A stretch of DNA of 64,000 nt from Gymnogyps californianus (Eukaryota; Chordata; Aves; Accipitriformes; Cathartidae), in NCBI RefSeq assembly GCF_018139145.2, contig NC_059471.1:217577494-217641493 (forward strand). Direction: 5' to 3'. The notes beneath the pieces are model-generated. The model was not told where the DNA came from and ran no database searches. It was given only the letters and a program-made list of their open reading frames with translations. Within the stretch, counting starts at the first letter, position 1. Each line of letters begins with the position of its first letter. Below, one piece after another: positions 1 through 13,700 of the stretch. The position numbers were made by a program, and so were the translations under genes.

Positions 1-3427
<3,427 letters not shown>

Positions 3428-5030
3428 CATCTCCAGCGGGATGCCGGTTCAGAGGAATGATGCTCCTCTGGGCGAGATGAACTGAGCACCATCGTTACAT
3501 TGTTGACTTAAACACGGACTTACTATGGAACGGCATAATTTAAGCTCTGCTTTGTGGGCAGACGGGAAGCGTTTGTAATTCCTACGCGGGTTTTGTAACG
3601 ATATTATTTAAAACATTTCACTGTCGGAATGCTACTACGTATGAACGCCAGGCAGGTTTTCTCTTTCCGGCTCCTCACCTGAACGAATCCTGTTGAAAAA
3701 GCCCTTTGCTGTTTCTGTTCCATGTGTCTGTCGGTGCCCTCACCGCTTAACTGAGCTTAACTGATCTCGGGACTAAACTCCAACCGCCTTTGAGGGCTGG
3801 AACAGTCCTCCCGAGGTTGTGCACAGCCGCGAGCCAGCCGTCACATGGAGAGATACAGCAATTTGGCCAACTTCAGGATCCAAGAAATTCCAGATAGGCA
3901 CGGAGAAAGCCAAGTCAAAAAGTTGAGGCTCGTTTTGGTTCATTTTATTACGTATGATAAGAAAAACGTTATTTTTTTTATCCCTGGCCGTTGGTGCAGT
4001 TGGGCTTTCTGAGCCCACGAGGTGTTGGGGCTCTGCGCTGCAGGTGTGAAGGAAAGAGAAAACCGTGTTTGACTTGCTGGTTTCAGTAAATAAGATTTTT
4101 ATTTTTATTGTTATTTTTTTGTTATTTTTATTTTTTTGAACATAATAAGCACACCATCCCACTTCGGCAGCCTCACGAGCTCTGGAATACCGGGTGCCTT
4201 CACTACAACCACAGCATTACCCTGCCTTTGCTTTTTTAATCGATTTTTACTGCTCCTGTTGGCTTTTTTTGCTTGTAACCTCTTATTTTGGGGGAGCCTT
4301 ACAGACTGGCACGTGGCTTCAGTGCCTCGGCGGCAGACCAGGCTGTATAAACCCGTGGACTTTTTAAGTCCCCGCTTTTGGGGATGTGCCTTTTGGGGGC
4401 AAAAAACCACTTGGATTTGTTTCAAAGAAGGGGTTGTTCAATATTTGCCTTTTATAGATATCTTTTTATATAAGGGGGGGGGGGAGAATCTGTTGTAAAT
4501 TCTGACAAACGAGGGCTTTAGAAGTGTGCATAGTTACTTTTAGTAGTTAGTTATTTTTTTTAAAGGAGGGTAAAAATTTCATAAGCCCCGAGACGCTGAC
4601 GATTTTTGTGAGCTGAAGACGAGGGTGGCGGCTCGTCCCCCTTGCCACGTCTCAGCGAACAACCCCCCCCTCGCTCTCCTTGTCAACTGCCAAAAACCCC
4701 CCCCCCTCCGCTTTTACGTACAAGACGTGAGAATTACCCTGCCTTGTTACCGGCGGCCAGACCACCGCGTCTTTTGGTACGAGAATATATTTTTGTACTG
4801 TATTTTTTACTGCCGGCCTCAGGCGCGCGCTGACGGGAGAGAAGAGAGGAATTTGTACTGCGCTCGGTTCGGCTGCGCTCGCTTTTTATCTCTGCGGGGT
4901 TGAGGGGAAGCTGCTGGGTTTTGGTGTGAACCGACTGCTCCTGGCTGCTCTGTCTCCCCAGAGAGGCGCAGGGTTTTGCCGATGACTCGTTTGGTTCCCC
5001 GTATTAAATGAGTTCGTTTTATCAAACGCT
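3428..5030 (+). other. TMEM209: Probable TMEM209 3'UTR
   Basis: Non-coding sequence after the TMEM209 stop, with T-rich stretches around 4096-4137, a G run at about 4472-4483 and C runs around 4665-4706. The first plausible downstream polyadenylation hexamer is ATTAAA at 5003-5008. The 3' end is inferred and is not supported by transcript evidence. Confidence 0.4.
5003..5008 (+). terminator. Candidate poly(A) signal ATTAAA for TMEM209
   Basis: The hexamer ATTAAA is followed within 30 bases by T/G-rich sequence. It is the best candidate I see before the minisatellite. Alternative signals cannot be excluded. Confidence 0.35.
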
Positions 5031-5369
5031 CGTTTGGGGTTTTTCCAGCATCGTTAAATCCATCCACGTACCAAGGAGGGACGTTCAAGAACCAGATTTA
5101 GCTGAGCTTTACCCCGAATCTGGCTGCCTGGGGCTGTCCCCGTCGCCTCTCGCCCCGCCGGCTCAGGGACTGCCGGGTGCTAAAGGCTCTCTACGTGCAG
5201 AAATGGGTGCATTTCCCCAAAGACCAAAAAAAAAAAAGGGTGTTTCTCGAGAAGAGCCCGTCCCGCAGGGCACCCGCGGGGGCCCAGGGCTCCTGCAGGC
5301 GCCTGGCAGCCCCGGCACCCCGCCTCCCCGTGCACCCCCAGCGTCCCGCGCAACCTCTTCCCCCACGTG

Positions 5370-5757
5370 GCCTGGGTCCCGTGCACCCCGATAAACTGCG
5401 CACCCCAATAATACTGTGCGGCCTGGTTCCCATGCACCCTGGTCCCTGTGAACGCTGATAAACCATGCACCCTGCTCCCTGTGCACCCCAAATCCCTGTG
5501 AACCCCAATAAACCATGCACCCCAAATCCCTGTGAACCCCGATAAACCATGCACCCTGCTCCCTGTGCACCCCAAATCCCTGTGAACCCCAATAAACCAT
5601 GCACCCCAAATCCCTGTGAACCCCAATAAACCATGCACCCTGCTCCCTGTGCACCCCAGTCCCTGTGAACCCCAATAAACCATGCACCCCAAATCCCTGT
5701 GAACCCTGATAAACCATGCACCCCAAATCCCTGTGCACCCCAAATCCCTGTGAACCC
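5370..5757. repeat. GC-rich minisatellite, left part
   Basis: Tandem units built from short modules such as CCCTGTGAACCCC, AATAAACCATGCACCC and TGCTCCCTGTGCACCCC, arranged in variable order. The left edge is degenerate and the array becomes regular from about 5455. It is the same array as 6342-7765, split by the LTR insertion. Confidence 0.9.
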
Positions 5758-6341
5758 TGTCGTGGTTTAACCCCAGCCGGCAGCTAAGCACCGCGCAGCC
5801 GCTGGCTCACTGCCCCCCCACCCCTGGGATGGGGGAGAGAATCAGGAAAAAAAAAAACCTCGTGAGTTGAGATAAAGACAGTTTAATAGGACAGAAAGGA
5901 ATGAAAAACAATGATAATGATAATAATAATATGACAATAGTAATACTAAAAGAATTAAACTATACAAAGCAAGTGGTGCACAATGCAATTGCTCACCACT
6001 CGTTGACCGATGCCCAGTTAGTTCCCGAGCCGCGATCCCCCCTCCCAGCCAGCTCCCCCAGTTTATATACTGGGCATGACGTCATATGGTATGGAATATC
6101 CCTTTGGCCAGTTTGGGTCAGCTGTCCTGGCGGTGTCCCCTCCCAGCTTCTTGTGCCCCTCCAGCCTTCTTGCTGGCTGGGCATGAGAAGCTGCAAAATC
6201 CTTGACTGAGTATAAACACTGCTTAGCTACAACTGAAAACATCAGTGTGTTATCAACATTATTTTCCTACTAAATCCAAAACACAGCACTGTACCAGCTA
6301 CTAGGAAGAAAATTAACTCTGTCCTAGCCGAAACCAGGACA
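5758..6341 (-). mobile_element. Solo LTR of an endogenous retrovirus (minus sense)
   Basis: A 584-bp element bounded by TG...CA on its own strand (TGTCCTGG at the 6341 end, CCACGACA at the 5758 end). It is flanked by ACCC at 5754-5757 and 6342-6345. Removing the element plus one ACCC restores the normal minisatellite unit. In minus sense it carries a palindromic CRE TGACGTCA (6077-6084), a TATA box (TATATAAAC, rc at 6061-6069) and ATTAAA (rc at 5882-5887), in the order expected for U3-R-U5. No gag, pol or env sequence is present, so this is a solo LTR left by recombination. It resembles LTRs that are abundant in bird genomes; the family name is not assigned. The 4-bp duplication hints at a class I-like integrase, but one short duplication is weak evidence. 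Confidence 0.88.
6077..6084. promoter_or_regulatory. CRE palindrome in the LTR U3
   Basis: TGACGTCA lies just upstream (in LTR sense) of the TATA box, the usual place for a cAMP-response element in a viral promoter. It is about 1.85 kb upstream of the exchanger start codon and antisense to that gene. Confidence 0.55.
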
Positions 6342-7765
6342 ACCCCAATAAACCATGCACCCCAAATCCCTGTGAACCCCGATAAACCATGCACCCCAAA
6401 TCCCTGTGAACCCCAGTCCCTGTGAACCCCAATAAACCATGCACCCCAAATCCCTGTGAACCCTGATAAACCATGCACCCTGCTCCCTGTGCACCCCAAA
6501 TCCCTGTGAACCCCAATAAACCATGCACCCTGCTCCCTGTGCACCCCAGTCCCTGTGAACCCCAATAAACCATGCACCCTGCTCCCTGTGCACCCCAAAT
6601 CCCTGTGAACCCCAATAAACCATGCACCCCAAATCCATGTGAACCCCGATAAACCATGCACCCTGCTCCCTGTGCACCCCAGTCCCTGTGAACCCCAATA
6701 AACCATGCACCCTGCTCCCTGTGCACCCCAAATCCCTGTGAACCCCAATAAACCATGCACCCCAAATCCATGTGAACCCCGATAAACCATGCACCCTGCT
6801 CCCTGTGCACCCCAGTCCCTGTGAACCCCAATAAACCATGCACCCTGCTCCCTGTGCACCCCAAATCCCTGTGAACCCCAATAAACCATGCACCCCAAAT
6901 CCATGTGAACCCCGATAAACCATGCACCCTGCTCCCTGTGCACCCCAGTCCCTGTGAACCCCAATAAACCATGCACCCTGCTCCCTGTGCACCCCAAATC
7001 CCTGTGAACCCCAATAAACCATGCACCCCAAATCCATGTGAACCCCGATAAACCATGCACCCTGCTCCCTGTGCACCCCAAATCCCTGTGAACCGCGATA
7101 AACCATGCACCCTGCTCCCTGTGCACCCCAGTCCCTGTGAACCCCAATGAACCATGCACCCTGCTCCCTGTGCACCCCAGATTCTTCTGCACCCCAGTCC
7201 CTGTGCACCCTGGTCCCTCTGCACCCTGACGCACCATGCACCCTGGTCCCCATGCACCCCACTACCAGCAGAGAGCCCTGTGTGCCCTGGTACACCATGA
7301 ACCCTGGATCCCTGTGCACCCCAGATTCCTGTGTACCCCAGTCCCTGTGCACCCTGACGCACCGTGCACCCCGGTCCCTATGCACTGCAGTCCCTGCGCA
7401 CCCCAAATCCCTGTGCACCCCGATCCCTGTTCACACTGATACACCATGCATCATGCATCCCGGTCCCCGTGCACCCCGATACACCATGCACCCTGGTCCT
7501 TGTGCGCCCCCATACACCATGCACCCTGGTTCCTGTGCACCCCGATATACCGCGCCCCCCGTTCCCGTGCACCCCAGCCCCGCGCACCCCGGATCCCTGT
7601 GCATCCCCGCCCCTCTGTACCCCGAAACACCGCGCACCCCAGCCCCGCGCACCCCGCTACACCGCGCACGCTGGTCTCTGTGCACCCTGATACACCGCGC
7701 ACCCCAGCCCCGCGCACCCCACAGCCCCGCGCACCCCGCTACACCGCCCACCCCGCTATTAGGCG
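6342..7765. repeat. GC-rich minisatellite, right part, with 133-bp higher-order repeat
   Basis: Continues the array interrupted by the LTR. Between about 6498 and 7100 it is organised as a higher-order unit: the variant AAATCCATGTGAACCCCG recurs at 6631, 6764, 6897 and 7030, exactly 133 bp apart, with nearly identical sequence between. From about 7141 to 7765 the array decays into variants with GCACCCC cores. It ends about 100-170 bp before the exchanger 5'UTR. Confidence 0.92.
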
Positions 7766-7936
7766 CATCCCAGCCCCCGGCGGAGGCGGGTCGGCCCCGG
7801 CCCCTCCCGGTGGGCAGGGGGGCGGCTCCCGGGGGCGCGCCCCGCGCATGCCCGGCACCGCCCGTTAAATACCGGCGGGCCGGGGAGGACCGGGACCGCC
7901 GCTCCTGGGATCGCCGCCGCCTCCGCCTCCTCCACC
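7766..7936 (+). promoter_or_regulatory. Exchanger core promoter and 5'UTR
   Basis: GC-rich, CpG-rich sequence between the minisatellite and the start codon. It contains an NRF1-like CCGCGCATGCCC around 7841-7852 and a TATA-like TTAAATA at 7864-7870. The transcription start is not known; 7880-7930 is a guess. Confidence 0.5.
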
Positions 7937-10900
7937 ATGGCCAGCGAGGGTGAGCCCGGCCGCCGCCGCTGCTGCTGCACGCAGGATGCGCTCGGTGAGT
8001 GTGGGGGGTTGTCCCCCGTAGGGTTTGGGGACCAGGGTGACATCCCAGCGCAGCAACACCCACGTGTCCTGCGGCGCTGAGCCCAGGCAGGATACGACCC
8101 GAGTGTAACTCCAATCCTTCCCCCCCCCCCCCCCCCCGCAGATGTCCCCAAGGCCACCGAGCCCCGGGGTGACAGCGACGGCCCCCGCCGGGGCTCACTC
8201 TCCGACCGGCACTACGCCGCCATCAACAACGTGCAGGGGGACCTGGGGGACCTGGGCTGCCACCTGCACCGTCCCCGCGTCCCCCCAGGTAGGTCGGCCA
8301 TGGGATGGGGTGGACACAGGGTGCTGGGGGGGGTGTCCCACACCCCCTGTCACCCTCCGTCTCGCCCGCAGCCATGTGCCCCCCGTCCTGCTGCCAGCAG
8401 CACTCAGACGAGGTCTGCGAGAGCTGCGTGGTGAAAACCACCCTGACGGCCGAAAATGCCGTGGAGGCTAACAAGCTCTCCAATAACTACAAGGTGGGTG
8501 CCTGTGGCATCGGTGGGGGCCCCCATGGGTGCTCCTGGATGGTTGTAATGGGTTTTCTTCCCCTCCCCTCCCCCCAAAAAAAACCCCCCAAACCTCTTTG
8601 CAGTTTGGCTTCAAGAAATGGAAGAGCCACGTGACGGCGCGGCCCTGGGAGGACCGATCGGAGATCGTCAAGGAGCTCTACTCTGACCTCAATGTCATCC
8701 GGGGCTCTGGAGGTGGGTGGCCTTGGGGACAACCCTGTGCGGCGGCAGCGTGGATTTGGGATGGTGCAGGTGACAACGGTCCCATCTGGTGCCTCCCTTC
8801 CCGCAGGGTCCACGGTGACGTGTGGTAACGTCCTCTACCTGCTGCTCTTCGGCTGGTGGCTCTCGCTCCTCTACGTCCTCGTGGCTGCCGTGATGTTCAT
8901 CACCATTGTGGGGGCTCCTTATGGTGAGTCCCAAATTTGGGACCCCCATGTGAAGGGTTCGGTGAGCTGTGGGTCCTCCTGACTGAGCCCAAAACGGCAC
9001 CGATGGGTGCCGGGGTCTCCTGGGTCCCTTCCCTGCGGGGTGGCCCTGTAGCTGGAGGGGACATGTGTGTGTCCCCAACAGAGCTGATGCTCGTGTCCCT
9101 GCAGGGTGGCTCTGCTGGGACCTGGCCGGGTATTTCCTCTGGCCTTTCGGCAAAGTGATCCAGAAAGTGGAGGTAACAGCGTGCCCTGAATCGGGACCCT
9201 GCTGAGGGATAAATTGGGGTGTCCCATGCTGCACCCTGACACCCCTCGTCTCCCCCAGGTCCCCAGATCCCGCCGGGCGCTGGGTGCCTGCGAGGCCGGT
9301 GCGGAGCCAAGCGGCGCAGGGGAGAGCTCAGCCCTGCTCGGTGGCCCTGTGCCGCGCCGCTGGCGCCCATGGTGCTGGGTGGACGCCGGATACTGGGTGA
9401 GCCCCACAGCAGACACAGTGACACCCCCTTCCTGAGCATGGGCACCCCAGGAGCCCCCCATCGTGGTGGGGATAGCACCCATAGGTGCCTCCGCTCCCCT
9501 GGGGTGGGCGTTTTGCAGGGGCAAACCCTAAAGGCGGCCACTTGTTTGCAGCAGCGTGCCGGTGCCGTGGCATGGCTGTGCCTGGGCTACCCGGTGCTGG
9601 CAGTGGCCCACGGGCTGGTGTGTGTCACCGCGTGGCTCCTCATCGTCCTCATCCCTGTGGCCAAGCTGAGCGCCCGCACTGCTGCCCGCGTCCTGCTGCT
9701 GCCCCCGGAGCGGGTGCTCATCCGGCGCCTGAGGATGGTGGGTGCCTCTGTGCAGGGGCAAGGGTCCTGCACCCCACTCTGGGGGGGATTTTGGGGAGGG
9801 GTGGGGGTGCTCGGAGCAGTGTCACCCACTTGTCCCTCCGCAGACGGAGGTGCCGCTGGAGGGGGAGGTGATCCTCTGCTGCTACCGCGCCGTCAACCCC
9901 TACTACTACAAATACGCCGTGGATGGCATCAATGTCTTCGCCGTCAGTATCCTTTTGTGGGCTGGAGTGGGGAGGATGGGGCGGGGGGGCTGACCCCAAA
10001 TCCCACCCCACCTCGGTCACCTCCTTAACCGGCCACCCCAGACCTGCTGCCGCTGGTGCTGGTGACGCTGGTGCTGGGCTATGTGGACAGCCACAACCGC
10101 CTGACCAGCTCCCCCGTCAAGTTCACATTGGCCCTGCTCTCCATCATGCCTCTCTCCTACTACATCGGGATGGCCATTGCCAGGTGAGCGGTGACGGGGG
10201 GGGACATTTGGTGGCAAGGTGGGGACACATGCCAGCCCCGCTGACACCCTCCTCCTCCTCCTCCAGCATCTCGGCCCAGAGCAACTTTGCGGTGGGAGCG
10301 GTGGTGAACGCCACGTTCGGCTCCATCACGGAGCTCACCTTCTACATCACGGCCCTCATCAAGGGCTCACGCGAGGGCAACCGCTGCTACGCCGAGATTG
10401 TCAAGTCGGCATTGACGGGGACGCTGGTGGGCTGCGTCCTCTTCGTCCCGGTGAGATGGGGTGGCACACTCATGGCACGAGAGCGCCCGGTCTCTGCAGA
10501 GAGCCGGGAGGGTGCTGCGAGCAAAGCACTGATGGGGATTTTTTGGGGGGCCTTTCTCCATCCCCAAGGGTCTGTGCATGGTGATTGGGGGCATCCGGCA
10601 CCAGGAGCAACGGTTCAACAGCCGCTCGGCGGGCGTCAGCTCAGCCCTGCTCTTCCTCTCTGTGGGAGGTGAGTTGGGGACAGGGGTGTCCCCAGGTTTG
10701 GGGGCGGTGGTGTCCCATCAGCGTGGGTCCTCACCCCATGTCCCTCCATCCCTGCAGGCGTCTTTGCCCCGACACTCTTCTCCAAGGTGTACGGGAAGCT
10801 GGTGTGCGGCGAGTGCCACAACGTCACCCAGAACCCGCTGGGCCACTACCTCTGCCACAACTGTCACTTCGACCTGGTGAGCGGGGACACGGACCCCCCA

Positions 10901-13180
10901 GCCGCTGGGGTTTGGGGACAGGGACGCTCTGAGCCCACCTGGCTCCTGCTCTCATGCTGGGTGGTGGCAGCGGGGCTGTCCCTTGTCCCCTGCATCCCCA
11001 TTGACAGGCACGCTCTCTTTGCAGATGGAGAACAATGGCACCCTCTACTACAGCCACGTCCAGTGAGTGTCCACTGGGGTGGGGACAGGGTTGTCCCCAT
11101 GTTGGGGTGGCACCTCCTGGGTTGGGTCATGGTCCCACATCCCTCTCAGATCCCCTCTCCACCTCCAATGAAGGGCTCCGATCCAGCACCCCATCTCCTC
11201 CATCCCCAGGGGACACCCCCCCTGGGGTCTCCACACCAGACCCTGGTGGCACTGAGCCCATGTCACCCATGTCCCACAGACCCCTGGTGTACACAGTGTC
11301 CCTCCTGCTCCCCGCCGCCTACCTCATCGGCCTCTTCTTCACCCTGAAAACTCACTCGCACATCTACGACATCCACATCAGCGACTGTCACAGTGAGTGT
11401 CCCCAAACTGCAGGATGCGCTGGCTGTGGGGCTGGCTCTTCTCACCGCCTCGGGGTGTCCCACCATGTCTCTGCTCTTCCCCCAGTGCCTGGCCACCACC
11501 ACAGCGCTGTGGTCCACTGGTCTCGTTGGCGAGCCCTGGTCATCCTCCTGCTCTCCACTCTCTGCATGTCAGCCTGTGCCGACCTGGCCACGGAGCACAT
11601 CAGCCCCATCCTCACCAACTCCACCATCTCGCAGGTGAGCGTGGGGATGGTGGTGAGCCAGGTTTGGGTGGCCCTGGGGACCAAGATGTGCTCCCCAGGG
11701 ATGGGAACCTGCCCTGGTTGTGGGGTTGAGCCCCAAAAGCTGGGGGAAAGATGCTGACACGCTCCATGCACCGAGGAGCTTGGTTGCCCACAGCTTGGAT
11801 GTGGTCAGCATCAGGTCATACGCATGTGCTGATGTCACCTCTTCCCTGCAGTACTTCATCGGTGTCACCGTGCTGGCGATGGTGCCTGAGCTGCCAGAGA
11901 TTGTCAACGGCATCCAGTTCGCCCTGCAGAACAACCTGAGCTTGAGGTGAGATGGCTCAAAGGATGGGTTTTGGGGTGTCCTCCTCCAGTGTGGTCCCCG
12001 TGCCCTGTCCCAGTCCCATAGCTGTGCCTTGGTGCCAGTGATGGGCTGCCCGGCTTCATGCCACTGGTGGGTCAGATCCCTGCCAACTTGCCCTCAAGAG
12101 GACTTAAGGCCACCCAAAAAATGGGGCCAGAACCAGCTTGGGCTGCATGGTTTGGTTCCCTGAGGTGGGCTCTTCTCTCACCTTGAGCTGAGCAACCCAA
12201 GGGCTGCCGGAGACCTTGGCGCTTGGCAGCTCTTAAGTCCTCTGTCCTCCCCAGCATTGAGATTGGGAACTGCATCGCCGTCCAGGTCTGCATGCTCCAG
12301 ATCCCCATCCTGGTGCTCTTCACCATCTTCTACGTGAGTAGCCCCAGGACAGCCCCTGGGTGACCTCCCGCAGTGGGGTTGGGGACGTGCAGCACTCCAT
12401 GAGACGTGGCAAGGGCACAGGCACCGTCCCCAGGGTCTTCTCTCCTCTGCTCAGTGCAGGGGAAGGTGGGGTGAGATGTCTCCTACCTTGGCTGATGCTG
12501 TCCCCAGCCCTAGGGACACGTGGCAGAGGGGGTTCAAGAGGTGACATGCAAGCCTCCAACTGCAGTAGGTGCAGGGCTGTCCTGGCTGGCCATAAATCCA
12601 AAATCCTCTCTGCCTCACAGCCGACCAACTTCACGCTTGTCTTCAGTGACCTCCACGTCTATGCCAGCATGTTCAGCGTGGTGCTCATGAACTACATCTT
12701 CATGGATGGCAAATGTGACTACTTCCAAGGTGAGTGCTTGCCCGTGAGGCTGCTGCGGGACTCGGTGTGCCCACCTTCCCTGTGCCGGTGGGGTGGGGGG
12801 GCTCCTGGAGACAGCCCTGGGGGCAGCTGCTTGCTGCAGCTCTTGGCATGTGGTGGTTTGAGCAATTCTGGGGTCTTGGTTGACCATTTTGGAGGTGCTG
12901 AAGCTGCCACCCTGCAGCAGCTCCAAGGGAGATCACTCCCTTTTCACCCTTCAGAGGGAGTTTAAACCCCTTTTAATTGAGATTTCGCAGAGGACCATGA
13001 AAGTCCTCTACAGCGAGCTAATCCAGACCACACCAGAAGGTCTTAAAAGCAACCTCCCTCCTTGCTCCAGGGAGTAACCTCCTCTAACCTGCTCTGTCTG
13101 CCCTAGGCACGGTGCTGGTGATGGTCTACTTCATCCTCCTGGCTGTGTATTTCTTTGCCCCATCGCCCAGTGGTTGCTGA
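7937..13180 (+). CDS. CAX1: CAX-type cation/H+ exchanger (VNX1-like, DUF307 N-terminus)
   Basis: Twenty exons: 7937-7994, 8142-8288, 8372-8493, 8604-8712, 8807-8923, 9105-9172, 9259-9396, 9552-9737, 9844-9946, 10042-10183, 10267-10450, 10569-10668, 10758-10876, 11025-11062, 11280-11392, 11486-11634, 11852-11946, 12255-12333, 12621-12729, 13107-13180. All phases agree and give 749 residues with no internal stop. ATG is in a CCACCATGG context. An alternative exon 1 donor after 7949 gives 734 residues. Domains: a Cys-rich N-terminal segment (MCPPSCCQQ), two DUF307/YccF-like membrane units (about 146-207 and 254-315), then a CAX transporter core. Helix-repeat motifs are VNATFGSITELTF (410-422, Glu419) and VPELPEIVN with Glu644/Glu647 plus IEIGN (664-668). 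The expected role is exchange of Ca2+ or monovalent cations for protons across an organelle or plasma membrane. Zebrafish cax1 is the nearest named relative I know. The substrate and the avian symbol are inferred. Confidence 0.88.
8120..8137. repeat. Run of 18 C as the intron 1 pyrimidine tract
   Basis: An uninterrupted C run directly precedes the exon 2 acceptor GCAG of the exchanger gene. It acts as the polypyrimidine tract and is a likely site of length polymorphism or sequencing error. Confidence 0.85.
9947..10041 (+). other. U12-type (minor) GT-AG intron 9 of the exchanger gene
   Basis: This 95-bp intron starts GTATCCTTTT, the minor-class 5' splice site, and carries CTCCTTAACC, the minor-class branch site. 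The branch A at 10028 lies 13 bases before the final G. Both elements are nearly perfect, and spliced phase 1 keeps the reading frame. Confidence 0.9.
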
Positions 13181-13700
13181 GGTTTGGACTCTGCTTTCTC
13201 CAACCCTCCAGTTGGGTTCAGCGTTCGTCAGGGCGTTACCCGGTGTCTCAGGGACTCGGCCGGGCTGGCTCCGGTCTGGAAGCATTGTTTGCTGAAGCTC
13301 CTGCTGCTGCCTGGCTCCCCCGGTGGGGTGCCAATGGGGCTTCAGTGATGGGAAGGGTGGTGGCCACAGGAACACTCCTGAACCAAGAAGGAGCCTCAAT
13401 GCCAGAGCACCTCACAGAGGTATTTCCAGCCCACGCATGTGTGGCTGGGAGGAAAATTGTCCTTGGTGGAGGGTCTTGAAGGGGGTTTCTGTGTGGTCTC
13501 GAGGACAGAGCCCTCCCCTGGGACATGTTGCACTGGGAGAAGGTGCCTGAGAAGAGCCTTTCACCCTTCCAGGCAGTGGGTGATCCTGGGCCTGGAAGGG
13601 ACTCGGGTCTGGGGATCACACAGGGCTTCTTGATGGTACTAGAAATGCACCAAAAGGTATTTTTCAGCTGTTTTGTCATTAAAGCAGTTTTGTACAAATC
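13181..13700 (+). other. Exchanger 3'UTR
   Basis: Sequence between TGA (13178-13180) and the poly(A) signal at 13678, with no coding features seen. The end is inferred from the hexamer alone. Confidence 0.55.
13678..13683 (+). terminator. Poly(A) signal ATTAAA of the exchanger gene
   Basis: ATTAAA lies about 500 bases after the stop codon and is followed by T-rich sequence (TTTTGT at 13689). It is the first convincing signal downstream of the gene. Confidence 0.55.

Noticed and set aside
5163..5791. Minus-strand frames of about 176-203 codons
   Set aside because: Same tandem-repeat artefact in the left half of the array.
5455..7140. CRISPR-like alternation of repeats and spacers
   Set aside because: The units are concatenated minisatellite modules without unique spacers, and the context is a vertebrate nuclear genome.
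6242..7418. Three overlapping minus-strand frames of 331-364 codons with repeats such as VHRDLGCTGSRVHG
   Set aside because: They are products of the minisatellite: its units lack minus-strand stop codons in all three frames at once. No start context, splice signals or known domain support coding.
7446..7953. Plus-strand frames running from the minisatellite into the exchanger first exon region
   Set aside because: Repeat-derived His/Pro-rich sequence. The conserved product needs the ATG at 7937 in another context, and the upstream region looks like promoter.
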